A DNA stretch of 64,000 bases from Olavius algarvensis associated proteobacterium Delta 3 (GCA_903231505.1 CAFBRK010000029.1:25164-89163), one strand, 5' to 3'. Numbered from the stretch's first letter, positions 7,689 to 15,650 are shown. A program made the numbers and translations. Notes: generated by a model from the letters alone, not told the origin.

Positions 7689-8549
7689 CCATTCCTCCAG
7701 CATGCTCTGTGTGACTGTGAAGAGGCGTCCTTGCGCATCTTCGTCCCTGGTTGGAGGCCAGCTTGTTTTGGCTTTTCGGTGATGGACATATTTTCCGTTT
7801 ATACCCCTTGCCTCATTCGAAGAGGCAAGCCAGACTGGCGTATCCGCTGCTTGTTCTGGGGATTCCCCAATGAAGAGACCGACAATCGGAACGATCACGT
7901 TCATCGGGAAAGGATAATCCGATTTTGCGAGTGCGGTCTTCACAAATCCCGGATGGATGCAGTTTACCGTTATGCCTGTCTCTTTCAGCTTGTTGGAAAG
8001 GAAGTAAGTGAACGAGATCAACATGTGCTTTGATTGGTAATAGGCGACAGTACTCTTGTATTTCGTATCTCTGCTATTGAGATCATCCCAGTTGATTGGC
8101 GCTTTGTGCATTATGGAAGAGATATTGATAATGCGTGCTTCACCAAACTTGGAAGCGGTCTGTTCCATTCTCTCGATCAGATGATGGGTAAGCACAAAGG
8201 GGGATAAGTAGTTTAAGGCTAATGTGGACTCAAAGCCCTCTGAGGTAGCTCTGTACTTTGAGAAGTGATTTCCGGCATTGTTGATAAGAACATCCAGGCG
8301 ATCAACCATCTTGCCGATGCATTCTGCAGCCTCTACTGTGTCCGCCATGCATGAGAGATCGGCGAGAACAAATTGCCCTCGTCCTCCTTCATTTTCGATC
8401 TCCTTGAGCACTTTCCTTGCCTTGGTCTCGTCGCGAGCAACACATACTACAAAGGCGTAATTTTCCGCGAGCTGAAGTGCGGTCGCTCTTCCCAACCCAC
8501 TTGTAGCCCCGGTCATGACCACCGTTTTGCCTACCATGCTCTGACTCAC
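7683..8549 (-). CDS. short-chain dehydrogenase, retinol dehydrogenase-like
   Basis: NAD(P)-dependent SDR of 288 aa. The Rossmann motif TGATSGLGRA is at residues 13-22, NNAG near 90, the catalytic Ser in NISSIM and the YYQSK catalytic Tyr/Lys near 167. The order and the long C-terminal part resemble retinol dehydrogenase/WW-domain oxidoreductase-type SDRs that act on hydrophobic alcohols or aldehydes. The start may be the ATG at 8549 or at 8537. It is a complete cassette between attC sites 7 and 8, with its stop codon in the R'' box. Substrate is not predictable. Confidence 0.85.
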   Translation of the reverse strand: MSQSMVGKTVVMTGATSGLGRATALQLAENYAFVVCVARDETKARKVLKEIENEGGRGQFVLADLSCMADTVEAAECIGKMVDRLDVLINNAGNHFSKYRATSEGFESTLALNYLSPFVLTHHLIERMEQTASKFGEARIINISSIMHKAPINWDDLNSRDTKYKSTVAYYQSKHMLISFTYFLSNKLKETGITVNCIHPGFVKTALAKSDYPFPMNVIVPIVGLFIGESPEQAADTPVWLASSNEARGINGKYVHHRKAKTSWPPTRDEDAQGRLFTVTQSMLEEWL

Positions 8550-8562
8550 TTTTAGTTTCTTG

Positions 8563-8607
8563 GCATAACGTTAGCGTTCTCGATCCAATTGCAAGCGGTA
8601 GTTATGA
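8563..8607 (-). other. short attC-like site 8 (45 bp)
   Basis: R'' TCATAAC and R' GTTATGC are present but the interior is only about 30 nt with limited pairing (CCGCTTGC/GAACGC). It may be a partly deleted attC. The PEP-CTERM remnant stop codon lies in R''. Confidence 0.6.
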
Positions 8608-8760
8608 CTTATTTATTCTCCCTTGACGTATAATGCCAACTAAACCTAATCCAACAAGCATCAAAGTAGCTGGTTCGGGTACTGGAGCCGTCCCATTTGA
8701 ATTATAACGGAGACTACCAGTAATCCACCTTATTTCTTGATCCTCCTTACTTGCGTAAGT
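8602..8760 (-). pseudogene. 3' remnant of a PEP-CTERM protein cassette
   Basis: An open frame of 52 codons without a start ends with VPEPATLMLVGLGLVG followed by IIRQGRINKS. This is a PEP-CTERM sorting signal: the PEP motif, a hydrophobic helix and a basic tail. Such signals direct exosortase-processed surface proteins. Only the tail survives, so the cassette was cut by a deletion or recombination at its 5' side. The stop lies in attC site 8, confirming that it belongs to the array. Confidence 0.75.
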
Positions 8761-9178
8761 TTATAAAAAAAATTTCGTAAACTATTTCCGTTTTTCATAA
8801 CAGATATTATCCCGCCGAAATTTTTGGGCAAAACCGCTCGTGTGCGCGGTCTTAGAAAATCCATAGTAGTGAAAAACTCTCATAAATATAGATCGAAAGC
8901 AAATATCGGATGCCAAGATGCGTCAATCGGCCGAGGGACTTGTCACGCTTTATCAAGCGGGCGAACCCGGCGAAATGTGCAGTACAGGTTGTCCGTCGGG
9001 CTAAGACTTCCCTTGTATATGCCCTCAGTCAAAGCATGGATTGTGCCAGGGTCCTAATACACTGAATTCAGAGTGTTGCAATAAGGTCGTGAAAAGGAGT
9101 GCACAGATTTTTCTGCATGGTGCACATTTAGTTGTGCAAAAGAATTTGGGGGGATCGGGGCTATCTGAACTTCAAGGT
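8761..9178. other. intergenic region at array boundary, nothing recognised
   Basis: No coding sequence, integrase, attI site or transposase is recognised. A run of A residues at 8764-8771 follows the PEP-CTERM remnant. The stretch separates the cassette array from the MTHFR-C gene and is where an integron platform would be expected. Confidence 0.5.
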
Positions 9179-9847
9179 CTACTTGCCGATCCCGGGTCGT
9201 TTCCGAACCCTGGGGCCTTGGCTGCCGGCGGCGCGCCAGTCTTGGGAGGTGCGGATTTTTTTTAGCAGATCCAGGTTCCCCTGGCGCTTGAGGCGATAGT
9301 AGATCATGGCCCAGGCACAGGGCATGTAGGGATCGACTTCACAGTTGCCGTTTCCCGTGCCGCCGCAGGGGCCGTTGAGCAGGCTTTTGGCGCAGCGGGT
9401 GATGGGGCAGATGCTTCCGGTGTAGGCCAGGAGGCATTCGCCGCAGCCCCGGCACTTTTCCCGCCAGACGCCCGGTTCGTCGGCCCCGCCCATGAAGGTG
9501 GTATTCAGCGCCGGAAAGACCGGCATCGGATCCACCATGTCGGACACCACCTGGACGCCGACACCGCAGGCCATGGACAGAATCGCATCGATCCCGTCCG
9601 GCAGCTTCAGAAAGGCTTCCAGCAGGTCCCGCTCGCATTGCCGCTCGATGGTGTGCACTTCGAGCTGTGGTGGGGCGCTGATAAAATATCTCGGATGGGA
9701 TAGCTGATTAGCGAGGTCGTGGGCTTCGGCGTCGCCTCCGGACCGGCAGACGGTGACGCAGGAGCCGCAGCCAAAGACCAGGACCTTGCGGAAGTCCGCG
9801 ATGGACGCGGCGATTTCTTCGATGGGTTTGGGGTCGCCGACAATCAT
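9179..9847 (-). CDS. MTHFR C-terminal-domain (MetV-like) protein
   Basis: Cysteine-rich protein of 222 aa of the methylenetetrahydrofolate reductase C-terminal family, the zinc/iron-sulphur partner (MetV) of MetF in Wood-Ljungdahl organisms. Motifs: FGCGSCVTVC near residue 25, CRGCGEC near 132, CPITRC near 147, GPCGGTGNGNCEV near 158 and PCAWAMIYYRLK near 174. No MetF catalytic domain is present here. The gene overlaps the upstream ferredoxin gene by 4 bp (ATGA), so the two are co-translated and probably form a complex or electron path. The context with an aldehyde oxidoreductase points to a role other than folate reduction. Confidence 0.82.
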   Translation of the reverse strand: MIVGDPKPIEEIAASIADFRKVLVFGCGSCVTVCRSGGDAEAHDLANQLSHPRYFISAPPQLEVHTIERQCERDLLEAFLKLPDGIDAILSMACGVGVQVVSDMVDPMPVFPALNTTFMGGADEPGVWREKCRGCGECLLAYTGSICPITRCAKSLLNGPCGGTGNGNCEVDPYMPCAWAMIYYRLKRQGNLDLLKKIRTSQDWRAAGSQGPRVRKRPGIGK

Positions 9848-10251
9848 GATTCTGTTTTCTTTCCCTCAGCCCCATGGGCTTTCTGCGGATACGCGCGGAG
9901 CCGGGCCGCCTGTTGAATTTTATGTCGCGGGCACAGGGTTTCTGCCATTGGACGGAGATCGGCATCGAGGGTTTCCGCAAGATGGCGGGTGTGCAGTATC
10001 TCGCCGCAGACCATGCACCGGGCAAGTGCCAAGGTCACCACCTCGTCCCATTCGTTGACAAGAAGATGCTGAAACTCGATGGCATCTTCCGGACAGACCC
10101 GCCAGCAGGTGGCACACCGTGCGCATCGAGCCATGTTGTGGTGAAGTGTTCTCTGCGTATTATCCTCGGTGGCCTTGAGGGCGCTGGCCGGACAGTTCTG
10201 GACACAGGCGAGGCATCCGGTGCATCGTTCATTGACTTTGAAATAGGTCAT
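9844..10251 (-). CDS. ferredoxin-type 2[4Fe-4S] protein with extra Cys motif
   Basis: Small electron carrier of 135 aa. Two typical [4Fe-4S] motifs are seen: CTGCLACVQNCP near residue 10 and CARCATCWRVCP near 42. A further CMVCG near 79 and CPRHK near 107 suggest a third metal site, as in dehydrogenase-associated ferredoxins. It overlaps the IclR gene upstream and the MTHFR-C gene downstream by 4 bp each, so all three form one tight operon. The likely role is passing electrons to or from the MTHFR-C protein. Confidence 0.85.
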   Translation of the reverse strand: MTYFKVNERCTGCLACVQNCPASALKATEDNTQRTLHHNMARCARCATCWRVCPEDAIEFQHLLVNEWDEVVTLALARCMVCGEILHTRHLAETLDADLRPMAETLCPRHKIQQAARLRAYPQKAHGAEGKKTES

Positions 10252-11033
10252 GGGGTTTCTCTGCTGGTTGCGGTGAAACGATCGACAGCTTCCTGGTGGA
10301 TGGCTTCGGCGACAGCCTTTGCGGTCGCCGCCGCATAGGTTGTTTTTTCCGGGGTCAGATTCGGTGTAAAACCCACCACCCAGACCGCCGACGGCATCAG
10401 GCCGTTTCCCGCAAGGGGTGCCGCCACGGCCCTGACACCTCTGATATACTCCTCGTCATCGGTGGCATAACCCGTTTCCCGGACCCTGCTGACCTGCTGC
10501 AAGTATTGGGCGGGATCCGTAATCGTTTTCTCGGTATATTTTCGTAAACCCCGTTCCCGAATCAGGTCCCCGGCCTGATCATCGGTCATCATCGATAAGA
10601 AGGCCTTGCCGGTGGCACCGGCAAGCAGCGGCAGCCGGGTGCCGGCCGGAGAAGTGATTTTCAAGTCGTGGGTGGATTCAACGCTGTCCAGGATAATGAC
10701 ATCCCGGCCGCTGCGGGTCCCGAAAAATACCGACTCGCCGGTTTTTGCCATCAAGGATTCGATATGCGGTCGGGCCACATCCCGAAGTATCAGCGTACTT
10801 CCGGTAAGGCGGCCAAGTTCCAGAAGGGTCAAGCCCGGCCTGTACCGTTTGCTGTCGGGATCCCGGATAATGGCGCCTTCTGCTTCCAGCGCAGAGAGGA
10901 TGCCATGGACCGTGCTTTTGCCGATGCCCAGCGCCCTGGAGAGTTCACTGATGCTCCGGCCGCCGGGGGCGCCGGCAATGTCCCGGAGGATCTGAAAGGC
11001 TTTTCGAACGGTGGGGGCCTGATAATTACCCAT
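10248..11033 (-). CDS. IclR-family transcriptional regulator
   Basis: Regulator of 261 aa: N-terminal winged helix (RKAFQILRDIAG to STVHGILSALEAEGAI, residues 10-55) and C-terminal IclR effector domain (LPLLAGATGKAFLSMM, GYATDDEEYIRGVRAVAAPL). IclR proteins sense small carboxylic acids or aromatics. It lies first in the leftward operon and divergent from the AOR operon. Two matching dyads in the shared 190-bp region are likely its operators, one of them touching its own start, which implies autoregulation. The ribosome-binding site is poor. Confidence 0.9.
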   Translation of the reverse strand: MGNYQAPTVRKAFQILRDIAGAPGGRSISELSRALGIGKSTVHGILSALEAEGAIIRDPDSKRYRPGLTLLELGRLTGSTLILRDVARPHIESLMAKTGESVFFGTRSGRDVIILDSVESTHDLKITSPAGTRLPLLAGATGKAFLSMMTDDQAGDLIRERGLRKYTEKTITDPAQYLQQVSRVRETGYATDDEEYIRGVRAVAAPLAGNGLMPSAVWVVGFTPNLTPEKTTYAAATAKAVAEAIHQEAVDRFTATSRETP

Positions 11034-11037
11034 ATTC

Positions 11038-11053
11038 GTTCACCATGCTGAAC
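11038..11053. promoter_or_regulatory. probable IclR operator 1
   Basis: GTTCACCATGCTGAAC is a dyad (GTTCA-N6-TGAAC) five bases upstream of the regulator start codon. It matches operator 2 in inverted orientation, both extending to CATGCTGAACATAA / CTATGCTGAACATAA. Confidence 0.6.
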
Positions 11054-11125
11054 ATAATCATGTTTGTTTTCATATCGCTGTCACACCGGCCTGTCAACAT
11101 TTTTATTAAAAAACCAATAAAATCG

Positions 11126-11146
11126 TTGACAATAGAATATAATATG
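11126..11146 (+). promoter_or_regulatory. AT-rich promoter candidate for AOR operon
   Basis: TTGACA at 11126 is followed by several overlapping TATAAT/GATAAT-like hexamers, but the spacing (about 14 nt to GATAAT) is shorter than standard. It lies between the two IclR operators. Confidence 0.3.
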
Positions 11147-11167
11147 ATAATGAAGAGACATATTTTA

Positions 11168-11185
11168 TGTTCAGCATAGCGAACA
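11168..11185. promoter_or_regulatory. probable IclR operator 2
   Basis: TGTTCAGCATAGCGAACA forms a dyad TGTTC-N8-GAACA. Its reverse complement shares GCTATGCTGAACATAA with operator 1. It is 34 bp upstream of the zinc-ribbon gene start, where a repressor would block the AOR promoter. Confidence 0.6.
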
Positions 11186-11219
11186 TTATTCGTTCGTCTT
11201 GCACGGAAAGGAGATCCGA

Positions 11220-11480
11220 ATGGCTGTCGACAAACGAAAGAAATCCACTTCCGAAAGCCTGCGCAACACCCGGACCTATGGGAAATTCCGGTGCCACAAT
11301 CCAAGCTGCATGGGACGTTTGCAGCCGGAGGGGGGCCAGGGCGAAGTCCAGTGTCCGGAATGCGGCATGGCCTTCCGGGTGGCCTGGATCCGACCGGATT
11401 TTCCGCGGATCCGCGGGCCTGTCTGGGAGGTCAATCGAAAACTCGCCGAGGAAGCGTTAAAGAACAAGGAGGGCAATTAA
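11220..11480 (+). CDS. small zinc-ribbon protein leading the AOR operon
   Basis: Protein of 86 aa with a probable zinc ribbon: C-x4-C (CHNPSC) and C-x2-C (CPEC) separated by 18 residues. The start at the ATG 11220 is supported by AAGGAGA seven bases upstream. The gene ends directly before the AOR start (TAAATG), so it belongs to the same transcript. It could be an assembly or regulatory factor for the oxidoreductase; no catalytic motif is present and the family is not recognised. Confidence 0.72.
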   Translation: MAVDKRKKSTSESLRNTRTYGKFRCHNPSCMGRLQPEGGQGEVQCPECGMAFRVAWIRPDFPRIRGPVWEVNRKLAEEALKNKEGN

Positions 11481-13421
11481 ATGGCTCTGAACCGAAAGAT
11501 CGGCTATGTCGACCTGACCACCGGCGAGGTGGACGTCCAGCCCATTCCCCTGGAAGCGCGGAAGAAATATCTGGGCGGACGCGGTCTGGATGCGTACCTG
11601 CTGTATAACCACACCAAAAAAGGATGCGATCCCCTTGGCCCGGACAACGTGCTGCTGATTTCCGGCGGTTTGCTGACCGCCACTTGCGCCTCGGCCACGG
11701 CCCGGACCCACGTCATGGCCAAGTCCCCGCTGACCGGGATGCTGGGAAGTGCCAACATGGGAGGTTTTTTTGCGCCGGAGATGGCCTGGGCCGGATTTCA
11801 TCATCTGGTGATCCGGGGCAAGGCGAAGAAACCGGTGTATCTCTATGTCCACGACGGCACCATCGAAATTCGGGATGCGAAACATTTGTGGGGCTTGTCC
11901 ACCACCGACACCCAGTGGGCCATCCGTGAAGAGTTGGGAGACGAGGAAGTCAAAAGCTGCGTCATCGGCCAGGCCGGTGAAAATCTGGTCCGCTTTGCCA
12001 ATGTGATGACCGGTGTGAAAAACGCGGCCGGCAGAACCGGCATGGGATGTGTGATGGGTTCCAAAAACCTCAAAGCCGTGGCCGCACGGGGCACCATGGA
12101 TATCAACATCGCCCACCCTGTCGAAGCCCTCGAATACAACAAGGGGTTTATCGATCAGATTACCAGCGCCAAGGTCAACCAGACCCAGGGGACCCTGGGT
12201 ACGCCGTTTATCTGGGGCGCCACCAATTCATGGGGCGGCCTGCGGACCCGCAACTTCCAGCTCAATCAGCTCGAGTACGCCGATGACATCGAGCCCGAGC
12301 GTCTCGACGAGATCGCCACCGAAACCATCGGCCCCCACCACATGACGGGATGCTTCGGCTGCCAGGTGCACTGCCGGGCCCAGTACCGTATTCCGTCGGG
12401 CCCCCATGCCGGTAAATACGACGAAGGACCGGAGTACACTTCCCAGGGTGCGTTCGGGGCAGAACCCGAATGCCGAAGCGCCGAGACCGTTCTCACCGGC
12501 AACCACCTGGTGGATCAATACGGCATGGACAACCTGGAGGTGGGCAGCCTCATTGCCTGGGCCATGGAGCTCTATGAACTGGGCATCATCAACAAAAAAC
12601 AGACCGGCGGTCTCGATCTGCGGTTCGGCAACGACGAGGCCCTGCTGGAGATGACCGAGCGCATTGCGTTTCGAAAAGGGTGGCTGGCCAACGCCCTGGC
12701 AGACGGGGGAATCCCGGCCTCAGAAAAAATCGGGAAAAATTCCTTCGACTATCTGATCCAGGTCAAGGGGATGAGCAATCTGCACTCCGACGAGCGGGCC
12801 ACGCCGGCCCTGGCATTGAATATCGCCACCGCCTCCCGGGGCTCGGATCACCTCCGAAGCCGACCGGCCATCGATCTTTACCACCTGCCCGAAGCGGTGC
12901 TCCGAAAGATTTACAGCAGCCCGATTCCCTATGAAGGTCCCCTCAGCTCCGAGCACACGTCTTACGAAGGCAAGCCGTGGCAGGTGTTCTGGCAGGAAAA
13001 CTGTTACATGGCCGTCGACTGTCTCGGCATCTGCAAGTACCATACGGTATTTCTCGGGGCGACCCTGCCCAATTTCGAGGATTGGCCCAAGGTCATTTAC
13101 TACAACACCGGGCTGGAGATGACTCCCGAAGAGATATGGGAGGCCGCCGAGCGATGCAATATGCTCGAGAGGATGTTCAATTTGAGAGAGGGACTCGCGC
13201 GAACCGATCTGAAAAAGGGCGACATGCTCAACCATCGGTATTTTGACGAACCCTGTCTGCGGGGAGCACCCGGTGTGGTCGGATTGACGATCGATCGGAA
13301 AAAGTTCAAACAGATGGTCGATGAATTTTACACACACAAGGGTCTGGACAAGACCGGAAAGCCCAAAGCGGCGACGCTGAAGCGGCTTGGACTGGCCAAG
13401 GAGCCCTCACATCTTGTCTAG
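11481..13421 (+). CDS. aldehyde:ferredoxin oxidoreductase (tungsten enzyme family)
   Basis: Protein of 646 aa of the AOR family, which oxidises aldehydes (or related substrates) with a tungsten or molybdenum bis-pterin cofactor and one [4Fe-4S] cluster. The N-terminal domain has LGGRGLDAYLLY near 31 and SPLTGMLGSANMGG near 82. The cluster cysteines are C291-x2-C294-x3-C298, with the fourth in VDCLGICKYH near 520. Length is slightly above the 605 aa of archaeal AOR and near that of BamB-type members. GGAGG precedes the ATG. A polyferredoxin follows. Aldehyde oxidation is the default role; a BamB-like catalytic subunit of another reductase is possible. Confidence 0.9.
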   Translation: MALNRKIGYVDLTTGEVDVQPIPLEARKKYLGGRGLDAYLLYNHTKKGCDPLGPDNVLLISGGLLTATCASATARTHVMAKSPLTGMLGSANMGGFFAPEMAWAGFHHLVIRGKAKKPVYLYVHDGTIEIRDAKHLWGLSTTDTQWAIREELGDEEVKSCVIGQAGENLVRFANVMTGVKNAAGRTGMGCVMGSKNLKAVAARGTMDINIAHPVEALEYNKGFIDQITSAKVNQTQGTLGTPFIWGATNSWGGLRTRNFQLNQLEYADDIEPERLDEIATETIGPHHMTGCFGCQVHCRAQYRIPSGPHAGKYDEGPEYTSQGAFGAEPECRSAETVLTGNHLVDQYGMDNLEVGSLIAWAMELYELGIINKKQTGGLDLRFGNDEALLEMTERIAFRKGWLANALADGGIPASEKIGKNSFDYLIQVKGMSNLHSDERATPALALNIATASRGSDHLRSRPAIDLYHLPEAVLRKIYSSPIPYEGPLSSEHTSYEGKPWQVFWQENCYMAVDCLGICKYHTVFLGATLPNFEDWPKVIYYNTGLEMTPEEIWEAAERCNMLERMFNLREGLARTDLKKGDMLNHRYFDEPCLRGAPGVVGLTIDRKKFKQMVDEFYTHKGLDKTGKPKAATLKRLGLAKEPSHLV

Positions 13422-13448
13422 CATGACCATTTGAAAAGGAGCGAATCC

Positions 13449-13958
13449 ATGCCTGAAGAAGCCAAGGTTCTAAAGATAGATTACGAAAAGTGCACCGGAT
13501 GCCGACTCTGTGAGCTGGTCTGTTCGGTTCATCATGACGGCGTGTCGAACCCGATGCGCAGCCGCATCAAGGTGGTCAAATGGGAGGCCGATGGGATCTA
13601 TGTCCCCATGGCGTGCCAGCAATGCGAAGACGCCCCCTGCCTGAACGCCTGTCCGGCCAAGGCCATATCCCGAAATGTTGAGATGGGCCGGGTTGAAGTC
13701 GACTACGCCATTTGTATCGGGTGCCGCACCTGCGTGTCGGTGTGCCCCTTCGGTGCCATGAACTTCAACAGCATTGAACGCAAAGTGTCCAAATGCGACC
13801 TGTGCGACGGGGATCCCCAGTGCGTCCGGTTCTGCGAGGTCAAGGCCGTCGACGTCGTCACGGAAGGCGACCTCAGCCTCCCGAAGAAGCGGCAGGCCGC
13901 CGAGAAGATCGTTGCCGCCGGCGTACGCTCGGCCGTTTTGGAGGCGGAAAGCCATTAG
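13449..13958 (+). CDS. polyferredoxin subunit, four [4Fe-4S] motifs
   Basis: Electron-transfer protein of 169 aa of the HycB/DmsB type. Cysteine groups occur in order: CTGCRLCELVCS near 13, CQQCEDAPCLNACP near 54, CIGCRTCVSVCP near 87 and CDLCDGDPQC near 113. The ATG at 13449 follows AAGGAG; the TTG at 13431 in the same frame is less likely. It lies 27 bp after the AOR gene and should be its redox partner, delivering electrons to ferredoxin or a membrane acceptor. A bidirectional terminator follows, closing the operon. Confidence 0.9.
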   Translation: MPEEAKVLKIDYEKCTGCRLCELVCSVHHDGVSNPMRSRIKVVKWEADGIYVPMACQQCEDAPCLNACPAKAISRNVEMGRVEVDYAICIGCRTCVSVCPFGAMNFNSIERKVSKCDLCDGDPQCVRFCEVKAVDVVTEGDLSLPKKRQAAEKIVAAGVRSAVLEAESH

Positions 13959-13993
13959 ACGGACACGGGCGTGTTCGTTCGAATCCAGCAGAT

Positions 13994-14031
13994 AAAAAGG
14001 CGCGGGAGATGATTGTCTCCGGCGCCTTTTT
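13994..14031 (+). terminator. bidirectional intrinsic terminator
   Basis: AAAAAGGCGC...GGAGA-loop-TCTCC...GCGCCTTTTT is a strong stem flanked by A and T runs. It can end both the rightward AOR operon and the leftward DUF2721 gene. Confidence 0.85.
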
Positions 14032-14045
14032 ATAATTTCGGTACG

Positions 14046-14462
14046 TCAATCCGTATCCGGATCGTCTCCATGGTCTCGAACGTGCGATTCCATGATACCC
14101 AGGGATAGCCGGGATTCCTGAATGAGCAGCAGCGCACTATATACCACCGCGGCGACGGCGACACCGGTCAGCCCCGCCGGCAACCATGTGGCGACGCGCT
14201 CGGAAAACAAGGCGAGCATGCCGGTCAGACCGGCAGTTGCGAGAAGAGCGACAGCCATATAAAGACTAATCAGGGCGTCTCGAAACAGCCTCCCCCGCCG
14301 AAGTAATCCTCCGATCAGGCGAGCGCTGCCACCGCGTTGTCCGTACACGACCTGATCGATCTCGTCGTGCAGTCGATTGAAACGCGCCGACGTCGACAGG
14401 ATCAACAACGCCACTCCCGGGAGAATCAGGAGCGGCGAAATCCACAGACTCGATTCAGTCAT
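14046..14462 (-). CDS. DUF2721-family membrane protein
   Basis: Inner-membrane protein of 138 aa with three hydrophobic segments: about 7-24, 68-88 and 96-114. The phrase LLILSTSARFNRLHDEID just after the first helix is the hallmark of DUF2721 proteins, whose function is unknown. The gene stands alone between two terminator-bounded units. The C-terminus is charged and presumably cytoplasmic. Confidence 0.8.
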   Translation of the reverse strand: MTESSLWISPLLILPGVALLILSTSARFNRLHDEIDQVVYGQRGGSARLIGGLLRRGRLFRDALISLYMAVALLATAGLTGMLALFSERVATWLPAGLTGVAVAAVVYSALLLIQESRLSLGIMESHVRDHGDDPDTD

Positions 14463-14563
14463 GGGTTATCTCCACTCAGAATGGATATCGGACGATGGTC
14501 GCTGTTCATTTGGCGTGGCTCCGTGCGATACTCAGACACAGCGTTAATTCTGGTTCCTCAGTA

Positions 14564-14938
14564 TTAAGGGCAACGATTAACAATCGACTCAAACGACCCA
14601 ACGAATACATTATGGGACGTGTACTCATCCGATTTGTAGCATATTTTTTTACCCTGCCATTCCGGGTGAACGTCCTTGATGACATGGTTCAGATTTTTTC
14701 TGAAGTTCGTTATTTCCACCGAATTCATATCACAGAAGCAATTGGTGTATGCTTGCGCGGATACCTTCAATGCGTCTGCACATGTTTCGCTTGGCCAGTC
14801 CAATAGATCATCCATTTTCTTCTGTAGCGCTGGCAGGTACTTGACAGCCTCCTCCTTGTCCACCCACAGACAATCCTGGGCCATCGCCGTAGAACATATC
14901 AGGACCAATAGAATGGGTATTGACACAACTATTTTCAT
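14564..14938 (-). CDS. small periplasmic protein of unknown function
   Basis: Protein of 124 aa with a clear Sec signal peptide (MKIVVSIPILLVLICSTAMA, cut before QDCLW). The mature part holds about five cysteines (DCLW, ETC, NCFC, KICY, NRCP), suggesting disulphide bonds in the periplasm. No family is recognised. The start ATG at 14938 follows GGGAAGCGCAA, a weak ribosome-binding site. It is unlinked to its neighbours. Confidence 0.65.
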   Translation of the reverse strand: MKIVVSIPILLVLICSTAMAQDCLWVDKEEAVKYLPALQKKMDDLLDWPSETCADALKVSAQAYTNCFCDMNSVEITNFRKNLNHVIKDVHPEWQGKKICYKSDEYTSHNVFVGSFESIVNRCP

Positions 14939-15350
14939 TTGCGCTTCCCTTTTTTAATGTCATCCACATGGGCTGAATAAAATACGGCATTGCGGTTTCT
15001 TATACCGCATCACTTGGAAACTTTCCAATCCGGAATAATCCGTGGATTTCAAGGCACAGAGGCTGGGCTCGCCATCGTAATGCCGGGATGTCCACCGGAA
15101 TCATGAAAGAGTATCCATCCGCTTTAGGGGATCGGCCCTACCGATCCATAAACCCACTCATACTTGACAATTAAAGCGCACAGATATATCTAACTAAATA
15201 GTTTAACTAAATGGTTGTTTAAATTCGATGATTCCCCGTAGCTTGCAGCCCGGGAAATAATCGGGTCCGCTTAAGATCGTTGGAGCGTTTGACAGAATAA
15301 CGTTCCGATTCGAATTATGTGCATTTATCGCCAAGTTTGCCGGCGGGTGC

Positions 15351-15402
15351 GGTGACCCGCCCTACGAAGGCAGAAGTACAGCGCAATATAGGGCGGGTCA
15401 CC
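15351..15402. repeat. REP-like hairpin, 14-bp arms
   Basis: GGTGACCCGCCCTA at 15351-15364 is exactly complementary to 15389-15402, with a 24-bp loop. It is a palindromic extragenic element of the type often seen between genes. Confidence 0.7.
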
Positions 15403-15590
15403 AGGCTTCGCTGAAGCTTCCGACTAAGCCCTATGGGCTACGACGGGACAAGTCGACCCGACAAGCCGTAACGGCCTAATGTGGCCGTGAAGCGGAACAT
15501 ATTTTTGGCAATCCCTACTATAAAGCGAAATTGTAGCCCACCATAGGCGGGTAAACCCGCCCTACCGATGGCGGGCAAGCCTTTTGCCCC

Positions 15591-15641
15591 AAGAGCGACA
15601 TCGTCGCGTTTCATAAAATCGTCCCACGATTTTATTCGGGA
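15591..15641 (+). repeat. 5'-flanking hairpin repeat, copy 1
   Basis: The block starting AAGAGCGACATCGTCGCG and containing ATAAAATCGT-CCC-ACGATTTTAT recurs at 43610-43678. Both copies end a few bases before a start codon, so it may be a 5' UTR control element or a shared insertion. Confidence 0.7.
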
Positions 15642-15650
15642 GTACCTGTC

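Larger units (their letters stand above)
3490..8607 (-). mobile_element. integron cassette array lacking an integrase (CALIN)
   Basis: Eight attC-like sites (listed separately) punctuate a run of short genes, all on the minus strand. Each site has an AAC-ended R'' box, a GTTA-type R' box and an imperfectly self-complementary interior of variable length (45-123 bp). Several cassette stop codons fall inside the R'' box. The cassettes differ strongly in base composition; for example the VCBS gene is GC-rich while its neighbours are AT-rich, as expected for genes gathered from different hosts. No intI gene, attI site or Pc promoter is visible on either side within the window. An integrase farther away cannot be excluded on the left beyond position 1, though the expected side is the right. 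Confidence 0.82.
14939..15650. other. 710-bp intergenic region with repeats
   Basis: No gene was found. It holds a 14-bp inverted repeat (15351-15364 with 15389-15402), a smaller GGCGGGT/ACCCGCC hairpin at 15546-15563, a divergent TATAGC-type dispersed repeat in reverse orientation at 15487-15527, and the hairpin repeat at 15591-15641 next to the TetR start. Confidence 0.7.

Noticed and set aside
8824..9057. 77-codon frame as an integrase fragment
   Set aside because: No tyrosine-recombinase motif (R-H-x-x-R, terminal Tyr) is seen; composition is not protein-like.
13960..13990. tRNA T-loop-like GTTCGAATCC
   Set aside because: No acceptor or anticodon stem can be built around it.
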